A DNA stretch of 64,000 bases. Source: Methanolapillus africanus. GTDB lineage: Archaea; Halobacteriota; Methanosarcinia; Methanosarcinales; Methanosarcinaceae. Under the pieces are notes generated by a model. It had not been told where the DNA came from. It saw only the letters and a program-made list of their open reading frames with translations, and searched no databases. This document shows, piece after piece, positions 32,205 through 41,589 of this stretch. Made by a program: the position numbers and the translations under genes. The DNA is taken from contig NZ_JAWDKD010000018.1 in NCBI RefSeq assembly GCF_032714475.1, positions 124,001-188,000 on the forward strand, written 5' to 3'. Positions within the stretch are counted from its first letter, which is position 1; the number at the start of each line of letters is the position of its first letter.

Positions 32205-33146
32205 TTGATTTTGGATAATCAGATAGCGGACGCTTTCTACGTTGACATGATTAACCGGAATTTGGAAAAAAACACGGCAAAACAGTATTCCAAAATCGTT
32301 TCCCGATACCTAAACATGACCGGCATGAAACAATTCCTGAAAGGCGCCGGCTACCAAAAATATAAGCCGTTCCTTACCGTTTTTCTGGAACATACTCGGG
32401 CAATGAAACACAGTTATTCATACACAAAAACGCAATTCACAGCCATTAATAACTTCTTCATGTACTTGATTGATGAGGATTTTGTAGACCATAACCCGGT
32501 CCCGCAGTTCCGCGCCAGATACGTGAGAACCTACAAAGCTCCGGAACCGGCTCCAAAAAAACAATGTACTCCGGCGGAAATAAAACTCCTCGTCGATACG
32601 GCGCCGCACCTGCTCTGGAAGACCATAATTTTGCTGTACGCAGTTACGGGCCTCCGGAGAGAAGAACTCGTCTCCCTGAACATCGGCTGCATTGATTTTG
32701 AAAAGAGAATTATTCACGTGCCGCCGCACAAAAAGCGCACAAATTGCAGAGTTCCGGTAACGGACGAGGTCTTGGGATTTATCCTTGACTATTTGGAAAT
32801 CAGAATAGATTAGGGCCACATGCTGCTTGACGAAGATCCGGTCTTTCTTGGAATCACATGTAAAAACAGAATCGGCGGAGAACAAATCAGATTAAACATG
32901 AAGAAGATCGGATTGAAATGCGGGCTGCATATTGAAAACGGCCGCAGCGACGAACGGATCATACCCGGGGCAATGCGCCACACGTTCACGAATAACATAA
33001 AAGAGTCCGGCTTAAATCCGGATTATGTGGCCGAATTAAGAGGCGACAAACGGGACAAATCTCAAGACGCGTATTACAGAATCAATACTGTACGACTCAT
33101 TGAAGAATATGATAAGCACGCGTTGACACTTGCTGAAGTGTCCTAA
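32205..33146 (+). CDS. Tyrosine integrase with an in-frame TAG codon
   Basis: A TTG start at 32205 after GAGGTGA opens a frame of 202 codons, TAG at 32811-32813, then 110 more codons in the same frame to TAA. Read through, it is a complete 313-residue tyrosine recombinase: SAM-like N-terminal domain, TGLRREEL (Arg151), KK at 176-177, MRHTFTNN (Arg258, His259, with Gly in place of the usual first His) and DAYYRI (Tyr290/291). TAG falls at residue 203, between the two halves of the catalytic domain, in a variable loop. Either TAG is decoded (pyrrolysine is the natural candidate in these archaea), or the gene is broken. The gene abuts attR, as expected for its own integrase. Confidence 0.85.
32811..32813 (+). 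other. In-frame amber codon in the integrase
   Basis: TAG at codon 203, flanked by ATT GAT and GGC CAC in one continuous frame. No frameshift or deletion is visible around it. Confidence 0.9.
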
Positions 33147-33264
33147 AAGGGACAGTTTTCTCTGCGACCGGCGCAAGATCCGGGCGCAAAAATAGCACAA
33201 AAAGGAAAGAGTATAAAAAGCTATCGAAAAACAGAACGGAGGTAATGAGATTTTGACTTATAAG

Positions 33265-33293
33265 AAAGTGCATCGTTCGGGATTCGAACCCGA
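33265..33293 (-). repeat. attR, 3' end of tRNA-Gly
   Basis: Identical over 29 bp to 24752-24780. It covers the T-arm, the acceptor 3' strand and a few bases beyond the tRNA gene. Confidence 0.9.
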
Positions 33294-33340
33294 GTTTGCG
33301 GCTTGGAAGGCCGCAGTCATAGCCGCTAGACCAACGATGC
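33269..33340 (-). tRNA. tRNA-Gly(TCC), provirus attachment site
   Basis: Acceptor GCATCGT/ACGATGC with discriminator A, anticodon arm GCGGC-CTTCCAA-GCCGC giving TCC, T-arm TCGGG-TTCGAAT-CCCGA. Length is 72 nt, no encoded CCA. The gene is intact because the element re-creates its 3' end. Confidence 0.95.
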
Positions 33341-33514
33341 AGGTTGTAAAAGATCAAAAATCTGATTCAGGAAAGCCCGAATCAAGCATGTCAAAAAGAG
33401 ATTGATTTTATATAAATATTTTGGTAATCGGTTTTTTCAAAACTGAAAAACAATGGCTGCCTCAACACTAAAATTTTGTAAAAATATGCTTGGTAATTGA
33501 AGATGTCAAACAAA

Positions 33515-33830
33515 CCATCCCGCTTAAACAGACGCTTTGCGTCTGTTTAAGCGGATATCACGTAGCGGGAAGGTGCAATCGGAAACTGCGGGGGAAATAC
33601 CGAACAAAGCAACAACTGTATTGTTAGAAACTGAAAGGTGCAAATCGGTACCAAGAAACAAGTGTATTGTTGGAAACAGTAGATGCAAAATGAAATTTAA
33701 AAATAGTCAACTGTGATGCAAATTAAAATCTAAAAGTAGTGAACTGTAGATGCAAACTGAAATCTAAAAATAGTTAACTGTAGGTGCAAACTGAAATTTA
33801 AAAATAGTTAACTATAGGTGCAACCCGATA
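33515..33830 (-). repeat. Composite intergenic element 5 (no GC box)
   Basis: Reverse orientation: flank CAAACCATCCCG, hairpin 33520-33554 (GCTTAAACAGACGC / GCGTCTGTTTAAGC), then 44-nt units (AACTGTATTGTTAGAAAC type, about 33585-33680) and four 34-nt units (GCAAACTGAAATCTAAAAAT type, about 33685-33825). No GC box is found on the side facing the tRNA. The 33341-34105 gap has no gene; 33830-34105 is AT-rich and should hold the cbiQ promoter. Confidence 0.75.
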
Positions 33831-34105
33831 ATAAAAATCGAATAAACCGGCACAGAAAATATAATTTTGCAAAACAGTTACTTGAACTTTGGAAATTGAA
33901 ATATATTTTCGGAACATTATTTTGAGAAAAAATGACAATTTTTTTTAACAACCATTTTTTATTTATGTCAACTCTTCTCTTTTTTTGAACACTTGACATT
34001 TCCGGATATCATCAAGTTTTAATACAATCAAAAGCTTCTTTACTTGAATATTATTCTATTTTAAAATTAAATCAAGTTCAACGCTCATTTTGCCCGGTGT
34101 AAAAT

Positions 34106-34894
34106 ATGGTGACCAATCTGGATGATATTGCGCTTTTGAGTCCGCTCAGGTACAAAAATACATCCTTGAAACTGTTTTTGGTCATTTTCGGGCTCCTGAC
34201 CGGTCTTTTGTCCGACACGCCGCTTTTACCGCTTTTCATCGCTGTTTGCATGATTGCGGCGACGATCATTTTCGGGAAAATTCCCGTTAAATTTTATTTC
34301 AAACTGTTTGCGGCGCTGCTTGGATTCGCGCTGATCAGCTGTATTATTTTGTTATTCTTTTCAACCGGCGAAGACAGCCCTGTTCTGTGGTCGATTGACA
34401 TTTTGTGGTGGACATTTTCAATCACGACCGCCAGTCTCAACCAAGCCGTTTTGGTCTTTTCAAGAACAATCAACGGCCTTGCCTGTATTTTCTTTTTATC
34501 CATGACGACGCCGATGCTTGAAATGTTTTCTTATTTCAAACGCGTCTCCTTCCTGGACGTCTTTATCGAGTTGGCGATGCTGATTTACCGTTACATCTTC
34601 GTCTTTTTGGAAACGGCGATCAACATCCAATCCTCTCAGAAAATGAGGTTCGGTTACAAAGGTTTTAAAAACAGCATCCGATCACTCGGAATGCTTGTCG
34701 GAACGCTGTTTGTTCAAACCCTTGAACAGGGCGACAAACTCTATTTATCTATGAATTCGCGGTGCTACACAGGAAAATTGCCGTTTTACACGCAAAAATA
34801 TAAAATTAAAGCGACGGACGCTGTCCTTTCCGTTTTATTCATCGGGGCGACAATTGTTGTTTTCATTTACACAAGAGGCTATCAATTCTTTTAA
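34106..34894 (+). CDS. cbiQ: ECF transporter transmembrane (T) protein, CbiQ-like
   Basis: The protein has 262 residues with about five membrane helices. The start PLRYKNTSLKLFLVIFGLLT is typical for CbiQ (L..y..tk...), and the coupling region contains YRYIFVFLETAINIQSSQKM and RFGYKGFKNSIRSLGMLVGT. Such proteins link a substrate-binding component (CbiMN for cobalt) to ATPases of energy-coupling-factor importers. cbiM is not present in the window, so the substrate (Co2+, Ni2+ or another) is not proven. Upstream lies a composite repeat. It forms an operon with the ATPase 132 bp downstream. Confidence 0.88.
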   Translation: MVTNLDDIALLSPLRYKNTSLKLFLVIFGLLTGLLSDTPLLPLFIAVCMIAATIIFGKIPVKFYFKLFAALLGFALISCIILLFFSTGEDSPVLWSIDILWWTFSITTASLNQAVLVFSRTINGLACIFFLSMTTPMLEMFSYFKRVSFLDVFIELAMLIYRYIFVFLETAINIQSSQKMRFGYKGFKNSIRSLGMLVGTLFVQTLEQGDKLYLSMNSRCYTGKLPFYTQKYKIKATDAVLSVLFIGATIVVFIYTRGYQFF

Positions 34895-35026
34895 TTCATA
34901 ATCTAATTCAGTCTAATCAATTCGTTTAATCAATTCATTTAACCAATTATTCAGTCTAATCAATTTATTTAATCACATTCGGCTCATTCAATTGACTTTT
35001 AAATCATTCATAGAGGGACATTTTTC

Positions 35027-36454
35027 ATGATGATCTTAGAAACGCAAAACCTGGAATACAGTTATCCGGACGGCACAAAAGCCATTGATAACGTTTCCAT
35101 TCAAATTCCGGCCGGCGAGAAAATCTCGTTTGTCGGGAAAAACGGATCCGGAAAGTCCACTTTGTTTTTGCTTCTCAACGGCACTTTCAAACCCAAAAAA
35201 GGAAAAGTGCTTCTCGGCGGTCAAGAAATTTCATATTCGTCGTCCGGACTCCTTGATCTTCGAAAACGCGTTGGGATCGTGTTTCAGAACTCTGACGACC
35301 AAATCATTGCGCCGACGGTGTATCAAGATATCGCATTCGGCCCCTCAAATTTGAATTATAAAAGAGAAGAGATCGACAAAATCGTCAACAAAATGTTGGA
35401 CTACTTCGGCCTTCAAAGCCTGAAAGACAAGCCGCCTCACCATTTGAGCGGCGGGCAAAAGAAACGCGTCGCCATTGCCGGCGTTCTGGCCATGGATCCG
35501 GACGTCATCATTTTGGACGAGCCGCTTTCCAATTTGGATCCGGTCGGTGCGGATGAAATTTTGGATATTTTAAACGAACTCAACCATTCCGGAAAAACCA
35601 TCATCATTTCCACGCACGACGTGGATTTGGCGTACAAATGGTCCGACCGTGTTTATTTGATGTCGGGCGGCAAATTGATCGACGAAGGCTCGCCGAAAAA
35701 TGTGTTTTCAAACGAAGAACAAGTGAGAAACGCCTCCCTCAAAAGCCCGGTAATTTTAGACTTTTACCATGAACTCGAAAAGCGCTGGCTCGCCACCGGC
35801 GGGCAGCAGCCGAAAGATATTCCGGAATTGGTACAGCTTCTCCATAAGATTGATTTGATGCGCGTCGACGTCGGTCCGGATACCCGCGTCGGCGAATGCG
35901 TGAATTTAGGCGTTCTGTACCGGGATTATTCCAAAGACGGGATCTATGAAGCCGTCAATTCCCGCGTCCTTTGCAAAAACGATGACGGAACCGCTGTCGT
36001 TGAAGTGAACCGCCGGGTGCTCAAACCGGGTATCATTTGCGTTTACAACATGGAAAGCTATGACAAAGACGAATATGCGCAAATCGTTTCGGAATACGAC
36101 ATCAATTTCATCGGTGCGATGGGAAAACGAAGCAAAGAGCGCGCGGAAGAAGAAGGCATCGAAATTGTCTGCAATTCCGGCGTCATCGACAAGTCCATCC
36201 TCAATGCGCTCACCGGAAACCGGTGTTTGATTTTAACCAGCCAAGGCATGGTGGAACACACTTCCAAACGCATCCGGGATTATATTAAGAAAAGCGGCAT
36301 TCGTTTGTCTTTCCATCCGGTCGGCAAGAGTGCGGCGGAAATTGAGGAAAATACGAAAAAACGGGATGAAGTTTCAAATTCGGATGTCATAAAAAACGAA
36401 CCGCCGGCAGATATTTACGACCACGGTGTCGACGATGAAGAAACGTGCGGCTGA
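35027..36454 (+). CDS. cbiO: ECF transporter ATPase (CbiO-like) with a long C-terminal extension
   Basis: The protein has 475 residues against about 280 in the family. Residues 1-250 are a full ABC ATPase: GKNGSGKST (Walker A), LSGGQKKR (signature), VIILDEPLSNLDP (Walker B) and STHDVDLAY. The remaining roughly 200 residues (HELEKRWLATGGQQPKDIPE, GPDTRVGECVNLGVLYRDYS, INFIGAMGKRSKERAEEEGI, GNRCLILTSQGMVEH...) form an extra domain of unknown function. It powers uptake together with the CbiQ protein upstream. The start is ATG 35027 or 35030; AGAGGGA is 8 nt upstream. Confidence 0.9.
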   Translation: MMILETQNLEYSYPDGTKAIDNVSIQIPAGEKISFVGKNGSGKSTLFLLLNGTFKPKKGKVLLGGQEISYSSSGLLDLRKRVGIVFQNSDDQIIAPTVYQDIAFGPSNLNYKREEIDKIVNKMLDYFGLQSLKDKPPHHLSGGQKKRVAIAGVLAMDPDVIILDEPLSNLDPVGADEILDILNELNHSGKTIIISTHDVDLAYKWSDRVYLMSGGKLIDEGSPKNVFSNEEQVRNASLKSPVILDFYHELEKRWLATGGQQPKDIPELVQLLHKIDLMRVDVGPDTRVGECVNLGVLYRDYSKDGIYEAVNSRVLCKNDDGTAVVEVNRRVLKPGIICVYNMESYDKDEYAQIVSEYDINFIGAMGKRSKERAEEEGIEIVCNSGVIDKSILNALTGNRCLILTSQGMVEHTSKRIRDYIKKSGIRLSFHPVGKSAAEIEENTKKRDEVSNSDVIKNEPPADIYDHGVDDEETCG

Positions 36455-36536
36455 TTTGTCAGTAATTTGATTTGATAGTAATTTAAATCGGTGTTTTCAG
36501 CTGAATTCATCGATCTGTTTTTATTATTATAATCGT

Positions 36537-36910
36537 GCAAACCACCCCGCAAAATCAGACGCTTTGCGTCTGTATTTTGCGGAATCCGATTGCAAGATAC
36601 ATTCTATTTTTAGGTACTGATTGCACCTGCTGTTTCCAACAATACAGTTGTTTCTTGGTACCGATTTGTATCCCCGGTTTCCAACAATACAGTTGCTTGC
36701 CTAATCCAATTTGCACCTACAGTTTACGATCTAAATTGTATCTGTTCGCGGTATCCGTAAAATACAGATGCTTTGCATCTAATTTTACGGGTTGGTTTGA
36801 ATGATTTGAAAAATAAAACGGCTCCGATTTTATTCAAAATTGTTTAAAAGACGCCACATGCTTAAAAACCGCAAAAGAAAAAAGTATCGCCATAACGCGC
36901 GCGCAGTTGC
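36537..36910 (+). repeat. Composite intergenic element 6 with two opposed hairpins
   Basis: A reversed hairpin at 36537-36590 (CGCAAAAT with ATTTTGCG, CAGACGC with GCGTCTG), then 44-nt units including CTGTTTCCAACAATACAGTT (36605-36745), then a forward hairpin at 36749-36800 (CAGATGC/GCATCTA) and a GC box at 36885-36907 (CGCCATAACGCGCGCG). It lies between cbiO and the uvrA start, unlike most copies. The 36455-37102 gap is otherwise AT-rich and has no gene. Confidence 0.75.
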
Positions 36911-37102
36911 CCGCCAAAAATACAATGGAAACAGAGGTGTTTTCCTAAAAATACCGCCAACAAGAGAATACTTTCACCGTGCAGTAATTAGGTTTTTATG
37001 TAACCTCTTAATTGAAAGACATATCTTATTACATTTCATCTAAAAATAACTTATAACTCAAAAATTAGATTCAACCGATGAATCTCCGAAAACAGGATCC
37101 TT

Positions 37103-40100
37103 ATGAAAGAACTCATGATTAAAGGTGCCCGCGAGCACAATCTCAAAAATATTTCCGTCAACATTCCCAAAGACCGCCTGACCGTTATCACCGGCGTTTC
37201 CGGTTCCGGAAAATCGACGCTGGCGTTTGACACAATTTACGCCGAAGGCCAGCGCCGCTATGTGGAATCGCTGTCGTCTTACGCCCGGCAATTCTTGGGA
37301 CTGATGGATAAACCCGACGTCGACAGCATTGAAGGATTGTCGCCGGCAATTGCCATCGAACAAAAAACGACGTCCAAAAATCCCCGCAGCACGGTCGGAA
37401 CCGTGACCGAAATTTACGATTACTACCGCCTTCTGTTCGCCCGGATCGGAACGCCGTATTGTCCGGAACACAACCTCAAAATCGAATCGCAGTCGCCGGA
37501 AAAAATCGCCGACCTTGTGTTTACCGAATTTGAGGGCATGGTGACCGTTTTTGCGCCGATTGTCCGAAAAAAGAAAGGAACATACCAACAGCTGATTAAA
37601 GATTTGAACGGCGAAGGCTTCACCCGCGTCCGTGTCAACGGCGATATTTATCGCACAGACGAGGAAATCGATCTGGAACGGTATAAGATGCACGACATCG
37701 ACATTGTGATCGACCGCATCGACGTCGACGACGAAAACGAACGCTCGCGTTTGGTGGAAGCCTGCGAAAAGGCGACCGCAAAATCCGGCGGACTCGTTTA
37801 CGTCAACGGAAAGCCGAATTCATTCCGCAAGGACGGCAAAGAAACAAAAGGATTGTCGCAAAAAGTGATCCGGAAAAACGCGGATCTTGATGATGCCGGC
37901 AGCAGTTCAAAGAAAAAATCCGGATCCGATGCCGACGTTTTGATAGAGGTAACGTATTCATCCAAAATGGCTTGCCCCGAATGCGGTCTTTCGTTTGAAG
38001 AACTTCAACCGCGTATGTTTTCATTCAACAGTCCGTTCGGCGCCTGTCCGGAATGCAACGGCCTCGGCATTAAAATGGAATTCGACGAAGACATGCTGAT
38101 TCCCGACAAAACCTTGTGTTTGGCGGAGGGCGCCGTCGCCGTTTACCGGAATTTTTTAGACGGCTACCGCCAGCAATATTTGACGGCCGTCGCCAAGCAT
38201 TACAAATTCTCGCCCATGACGCCGATTTGCGAATTAACGGAAAAGCAATACAATGTCCTCATGTACGGTTCGGATGAAAAAATTAAATTCGAAATGGGCG
38301 CAAACGGCGGCGACGTCACCTACACGTCCACCAACTACTGGGAAGGCATTTTGCCACAATGCATCCGTCTGTATTCGCAAACGGAATCGGACTACAGGCG
38401 CCAGGAACTGGAAAAATTCATGAAAGTGTCCAAATGCCAGAAATGCGGCGGCCAGCGCTTAAATGACAAAGCGCTGTCGGTCAAAATTGACGGCCGCAAC
38501 ATCATCGACGTGACCAAAATGTCCGTCGTCGAATCCATTGAATTTTTCGATACGGTGCCGCTCACCGACAAGCAGCAAGAAATCGCCGCACTGATTCTCA
38601 AAGAAATCCGCGCCCGCCTGAACTTCTTAAATCAAGTCGGCATCGGCTATTTGACGCTCTTCAGAAACGCGGGAACACTGTCCGGCGGCGAAGCGCAGCG
38701 CATCCGTCTGGCGACGCAAATCGGATCAAATTTGACCGGCGTTCTTTATGTCCTCGACGAGCCGTCGATCGGGCTTCACCAGCGCGATAATCAAAAATTG
38801 ATCGACACCCTTCGCCATTTGCGCGACCTCGGAAACACGTTGGTCGTCGTCGAACACGACGAAGACACAATTGTGAGCGCAGATTATGTGATCGATATGG
38901 GCCCGGGCGCCGGCGTCACCGGCGGACACGTTGTGTCCGCAGGAACGCCTGAGGAAATCGAAAAGGATCCAAAGTCGCTCACGGGTCTTTATTTGTCCGG
39001 CAAAGAAAGCATTACGCTGCCGGCGACACGGCGCATCTCGGACCAGTTCATTCGCCTGTCCGGCTGCACGGAAAACAATCTCAAAAACGTGACTTTGGAA
39101 ATTCCGATGGGCACGCTCACAGTTGTTTCCGGCGTTTCCGGTTCCGGAAAATCGACGCTCGTTTACGACACGCTTTATCCGGCGCTCATGAAAGAAGTCC
39201 ACAAATCAAAAATGGAAGCCGGCGCGTACAAATCTTTGGATTTGGACATCCCGGTCGACAAAGTGATTGTGATTGACCAGGACCCGATCGGCAAAACGCC
39301 GCGCTCGAACCCGGCGACCTACACTAAGATTTTTGACCGCATCCGCGACATCTATTCGGAAACAAAAGAAGCAAAAGTCCGCGGCTACGCCCCCGGCCGG
39401 TTCTCATTCAATGTGAACGGCGGCCGCTGCGAAGCGTGCCAGGGCGATGGTTTGATCAAAATCGAAATGAACTTCCTGCCCGACGTTTACGTGGAGTGCG
39501 AAGAATGTAAAGGAACGCGCTACAACAAAGAAACGCTGGAAGTCAAGTACAACGGCAAATCCATCGCCGAAGTCCTCGACATGACCGTTGCGGAAGCGCA
39601 GGAACACTTCAAAAAGGTGCCGTTCATCCACGACAAACTCGACACGCTTTCCCGCGTGGGTCTTGATTACATCAAACTCGGCCAAAGCTCGACGACGTTG
39701 TCCGGCGGCGAAGCGCAGCGGATTAAACTGACGCGCGAACTGTCCAAGAAAGCAACCGGACGAACCGTTTATCTTTTGGACGAGCCGACAACCGGTCTTC
39801 ACTTCCACGACGTGAAAAAACTGATTTCGGTTTTGAACGACTTGACCGACATGGGCAACACTGTGATTGTGATTGAACACAACCTTGACGTGATCAAATG
39901 CGCCGACCACATCGTTGACATGGGACCCGAAGGCGGCGACGCCGGCGGAAAGATTATTGCGACGGGAACGCCCGAAGAATTGGTTACCAATAAAAAGAGT
40001 CATACAGCAGCTTATTTGAAGAAAACGATGGACAAATCGACCTATGCGGAATCGGTTGCCCCGGCCCCAAAAAAGAAAACGGTCAAAGCGGCAAAAACAG

Positions 40101-40195
40101 AAAAGGAAACGAACACAAAAACAGCAAGCGTTAAAATTGAAACGCCGGAAAAAGAAACCGTGAAGAAAACCGGAAAAGCCGCCGTTAAAAAATGA
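37103..40195 (+). CDS. uvrA: UvrA excinuclease subunit with a lysine-rich C-terminal tail
   Basis: This 1030-residue tandem ABC-type damage-recognition ATPase acts in nucleotide excision repair. Walker A motifs are TGVSGSGKSTLAFDT near 31 and SGVSGSGKSTLVYDT near 680; signatures FRNAGTLSGGEAQR and STTLSGGEAQRIK; zinc modules include CPECGLSFEEL and CEACQGDGL. The body is normal; the last 55 or so residues are a Lys/Thr/Ala tail (APKKKTVKAAKTEKE, VKKTGKAAVKK) similar to the tail on endonuclease III. uvrB and uvrC are not in the window. The ATG at 37103 follows AGGATC. Confidence 0.97.
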   Translation: MKELMIKGAREHNLKNISVNIPKDRLTVITGVSGSGKSTLAFDTIYAEGQRRYVESLSSYARQFLGLMDKPDVDSIEGLSPAIAIEQKTTSKNPRSTVGTVTEIYDYYRLLFARIGTPYCPEHNLKIESQSPEKIADLVFTEFEGMVTVFAPIVRKKKGTYQQLIKDLNGEGFTRVRVNGDIYRTDEEIDLERYKMHDIDIVIDRIDVDDENERSRLVEACEKATAKSGGLVYVNGKPNSFRKDGKETKGLSQKVIRKNADLDDAGSSSKKKSGSDADVLIEVTYSSKMACPECGLSFEELQPRMFSFNSPFGACPECNGLGIKMEFDEDMLIPDKTLCLAEGAVAVYRNFLDGYRQQYLTAVAKHYKFSPMTPICELTEKQYNVLMYGSDEKIKFEMGANGGDVTYTSTNYWEGILPQCIRLYSQTESDYRRQELEKFMKVSKCQKCGGQRLNDKALSVKIDGRNIIDVTKMSVVESIEFFDTVPLTDKQQEIAALILKEIRARLNFLNQVGIGYLTLFRNAGTLSGGEAQRIRLATQIGSNLTGVLYVLDEPSIGLHQRDNQKLIDTLRHLRDLGNTLVVVEHDEDTIVSADYVIDMGPGAGVTGGHVVSAGTPEEIEKDPKSLTGLYLSGKESITLPATRRISDQFIRLSGCTENNLKNVTLEIPMGTLTVVSGVSGSGKSTLVYDTLYPALMKEVHKSKMEAGAYKSLDLDIPVDKVIVIDQDPIGKTPRSNPATYTKIFDRIRDIYSETKEAKVRGYAPGRFSFNVNGGRCEACQGDGLIKIEMNFLPDVYVECEECKGTRYNKETLEVKYNGKSIAEVLDMTVAEAQEHFKKVPFIHDKLDTLSRVGLDYIKLGQSSTTLSGGEAQRIKLTRELSKKATGRTVYLLDEPTTGLHFHDVKKLISVLNDLTDMGNTVIVIEHNLDVIKCADHIVDMGPEGGDAGGKIIATGTPEELVTNKKSHTAAYLKKTMDKSTYAESVAPAPKKKTVKAAKTEKETNTKTASVKIETPEKETVKKTGKAAVKK

Positions 40196-40574
40196 CGGCG
40201 TTTTTACTTTTGGATGGAATGAAAAACCGGATGCGGTCAATCGTTGAATGGCGGCGGTTGGCCGATAATGCCGGTGCTTCATTTTTTTGTTTTTCTTTAG
40301 TTTTCTTTATTTTTTTTTGTTTTTCTCGTTTTTGATATAACAATTTATTTTTCAATTTTTTTTCCAATTTTAATTTTTTGAATGTTATTTTATTTGTTCA
40401 TTCTTATTTTTGAATTTCATAATCATCAGACTATACTTCAATATTTTTAAATAAAATCAGAACAATTTCGAACACATCATAGGAATCAATTTGGTTTCTA
40501 ATTTCGGGGTTATCTTTTTGGTTTTTTGAATCCTTCCAAGTTATTTTTAAAAATTCAAGATTGAGGAGTTTATT
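40196..40574. other. Gene-free AT-rich interval after uvrA
   Basis: A T-rich tract (40280-40390, with repeated TTTTTTGTTTTTCT) suits uvrA transcript ends. The remainder should carry the promoter of the membrane protein gene; GAGGAG lies at 40563-40568. I see no gene or repeat family here. Confidence 0.6.
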
Positions 40575-41492
40575 ATGAGTGAAAATTTAATGGACACGCT
40601 CTCAAAGGGTTTTTCCCATTTTTCGAAAAATCCGATATTGTGGGCGCCGATTCTTTTAATGTTCGGCGTTATGTTTATCGTCTTATTTGCACTGATCATC
40701 GTATTGACACTTGCATTCGGGATTGCTTTTTCATCAGTGGGCTTGGGTGAAATGAGTCTTTACTTAATCCTTGTTCTCATCCTGTCCGGAATTGTGGTCC
40801 TCGCCGTTACGTCTTATTTCTCCGCCGGTTTGACCGGTATGTGTAAAGAAATCGAAGTTTCCGGCAAGACGTCATTTTCCGATCTGGCGAAATACGGCAA
40901 CAAAGCCTGGGTACGCGTCTTTCTTTCGACATTGCTGATGGCGGTTATATCAGCGGTCTCAATTATCTTTATGATTCCGGCCATTGTCAGTTTGGCAAAT
41001 GCAGGCATTACAAATCAAATGTGGTTGGACGCCATGAATGCCTCCATTGCCGGAAATCCGTTGGCGTTTGAACAAATTGCAACGACAGCCGTGGAAGCCG
41101 CAGCGTTTTCGTTTATCGGCGGTCTTTTACTCATGCTGGTTTACATGCTGATCGTCATGTTTGTGTTTTACTTTATGGAATATGCCATCGTGATTGATGA
41201 TTTATCCGTGACGGCAGGCATTAAAAAATCATGGGAGTTGTTAAAGACAAGAGCCGGCGACGTCATTGTGTTTATCATCGTCGTCAGCGTGATTTCCTGG
41301 TTAATTTCAATGGTTTCGTATTTCATTGCGGAAATCTTGGCGGCCAGCGTGATTTTGTCATTGATCGGCATGTTGGTGACTTTAATCCTTGACATTGCCA
41401 TCATCATTTTGACAACAATTTGGGCGGTTCGCAAATATTTGGTTTTGACCGAACAGCCGCTGCATGAAGAAGAAGATTTACTTTCGTACTAA
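40575..41492 (+). CDS. Polytopic membrane protein, DUF7847/YIP-like plan
   Basis: The 305-residue protein has about six long hydrophobic segments: two near 20-85, one near 110-135, one near 175-200 and two at the C-terminus. Helix-breaking loops hold GLTGMCKEIEVSGKTSFSDL and a conserved-looking AIVIDDLSVTAGIKKSWELL, a pattern seen in archaeal proteins related to glycerophosphodiester phosphodiesterase membrane domains. No catalytic residues are evident. The ATG at 40575 follows GAGGAG. Monocistronic. The family is uncertain. Confidence 0.8.
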   Translation: MSENLMDTLSKGFSHFSKNPILWAPILLMFGVMFIVLFALIIVLTLAFGIAFSSVGLGEMSLYLILVLILSGIVVLAVTSYFSAGLTGMCKEIEVSGKTSFSDLAKYGNKAWVRVFLSTLLMAVISAVSIIFMIPAIVSLANAGITNQMWLDAMNASIAGNPLAFEQIATTAVEAAAFSFIGGLLLMLVYMLIVMFVFYFMEYAIVIDDLSVTAGIKKSWELLKTRAGDVIVFIIVVSVISWLISMVSYFIAEILAASVILSLIGMLVTLILDIAIIILTTIWAVRKYLVLTEQPLHEEEDLLSY

Positions 41493-41589
41493 AAAATTAA
41501 TTTTAAAAAAGAATGAACGCGGACACCGATATTGGTGCCTGCGTTTTCATTTTAATTTTTTGGATTAACGCGTTCTCATTTTATATTTC

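Larger units (their letters stand above)
24752..33293 (+). mobile_element. Integrated provirus in tRNA-Gly(TCC), 8.5 kb
   Basis: A perfect 29-bp direct repeat (24752-24780 and 33265-33293) brackets the element. The right copy is the 3' end of an intact tRNA-Gly gene and the left is a displaced copy. Inside lie an early block of four small overlapping genes, a structured control region, a late block (zinc-finger protein, packaging-type ATPase, capsid-like and membrane proteins), a small regulator and a tyrosine integrase next to the tRNA. Unit length is 8,513 bp. Gene content without tail or terminase genes, with a FtsK/HerA-type ATPase beside two capsid-sized proteins, suggests a tailless membrane-containing virus. 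I infer this from order and size, not from homology searches. Confidence 0.88.

Noticed and set aside
32820..33146. Separate 108-codon gene after the TAG
   Set aside because: It is in the same frame as the 202-codon part, has no own ribosome-binding site, and supplies the missing catalytic half of one recombinase.
36840..37043. Open frame upstream of uvrA
   Set aside because: It spans the GC box and T-rich spacer; low complexity and no ribosome-binding site.
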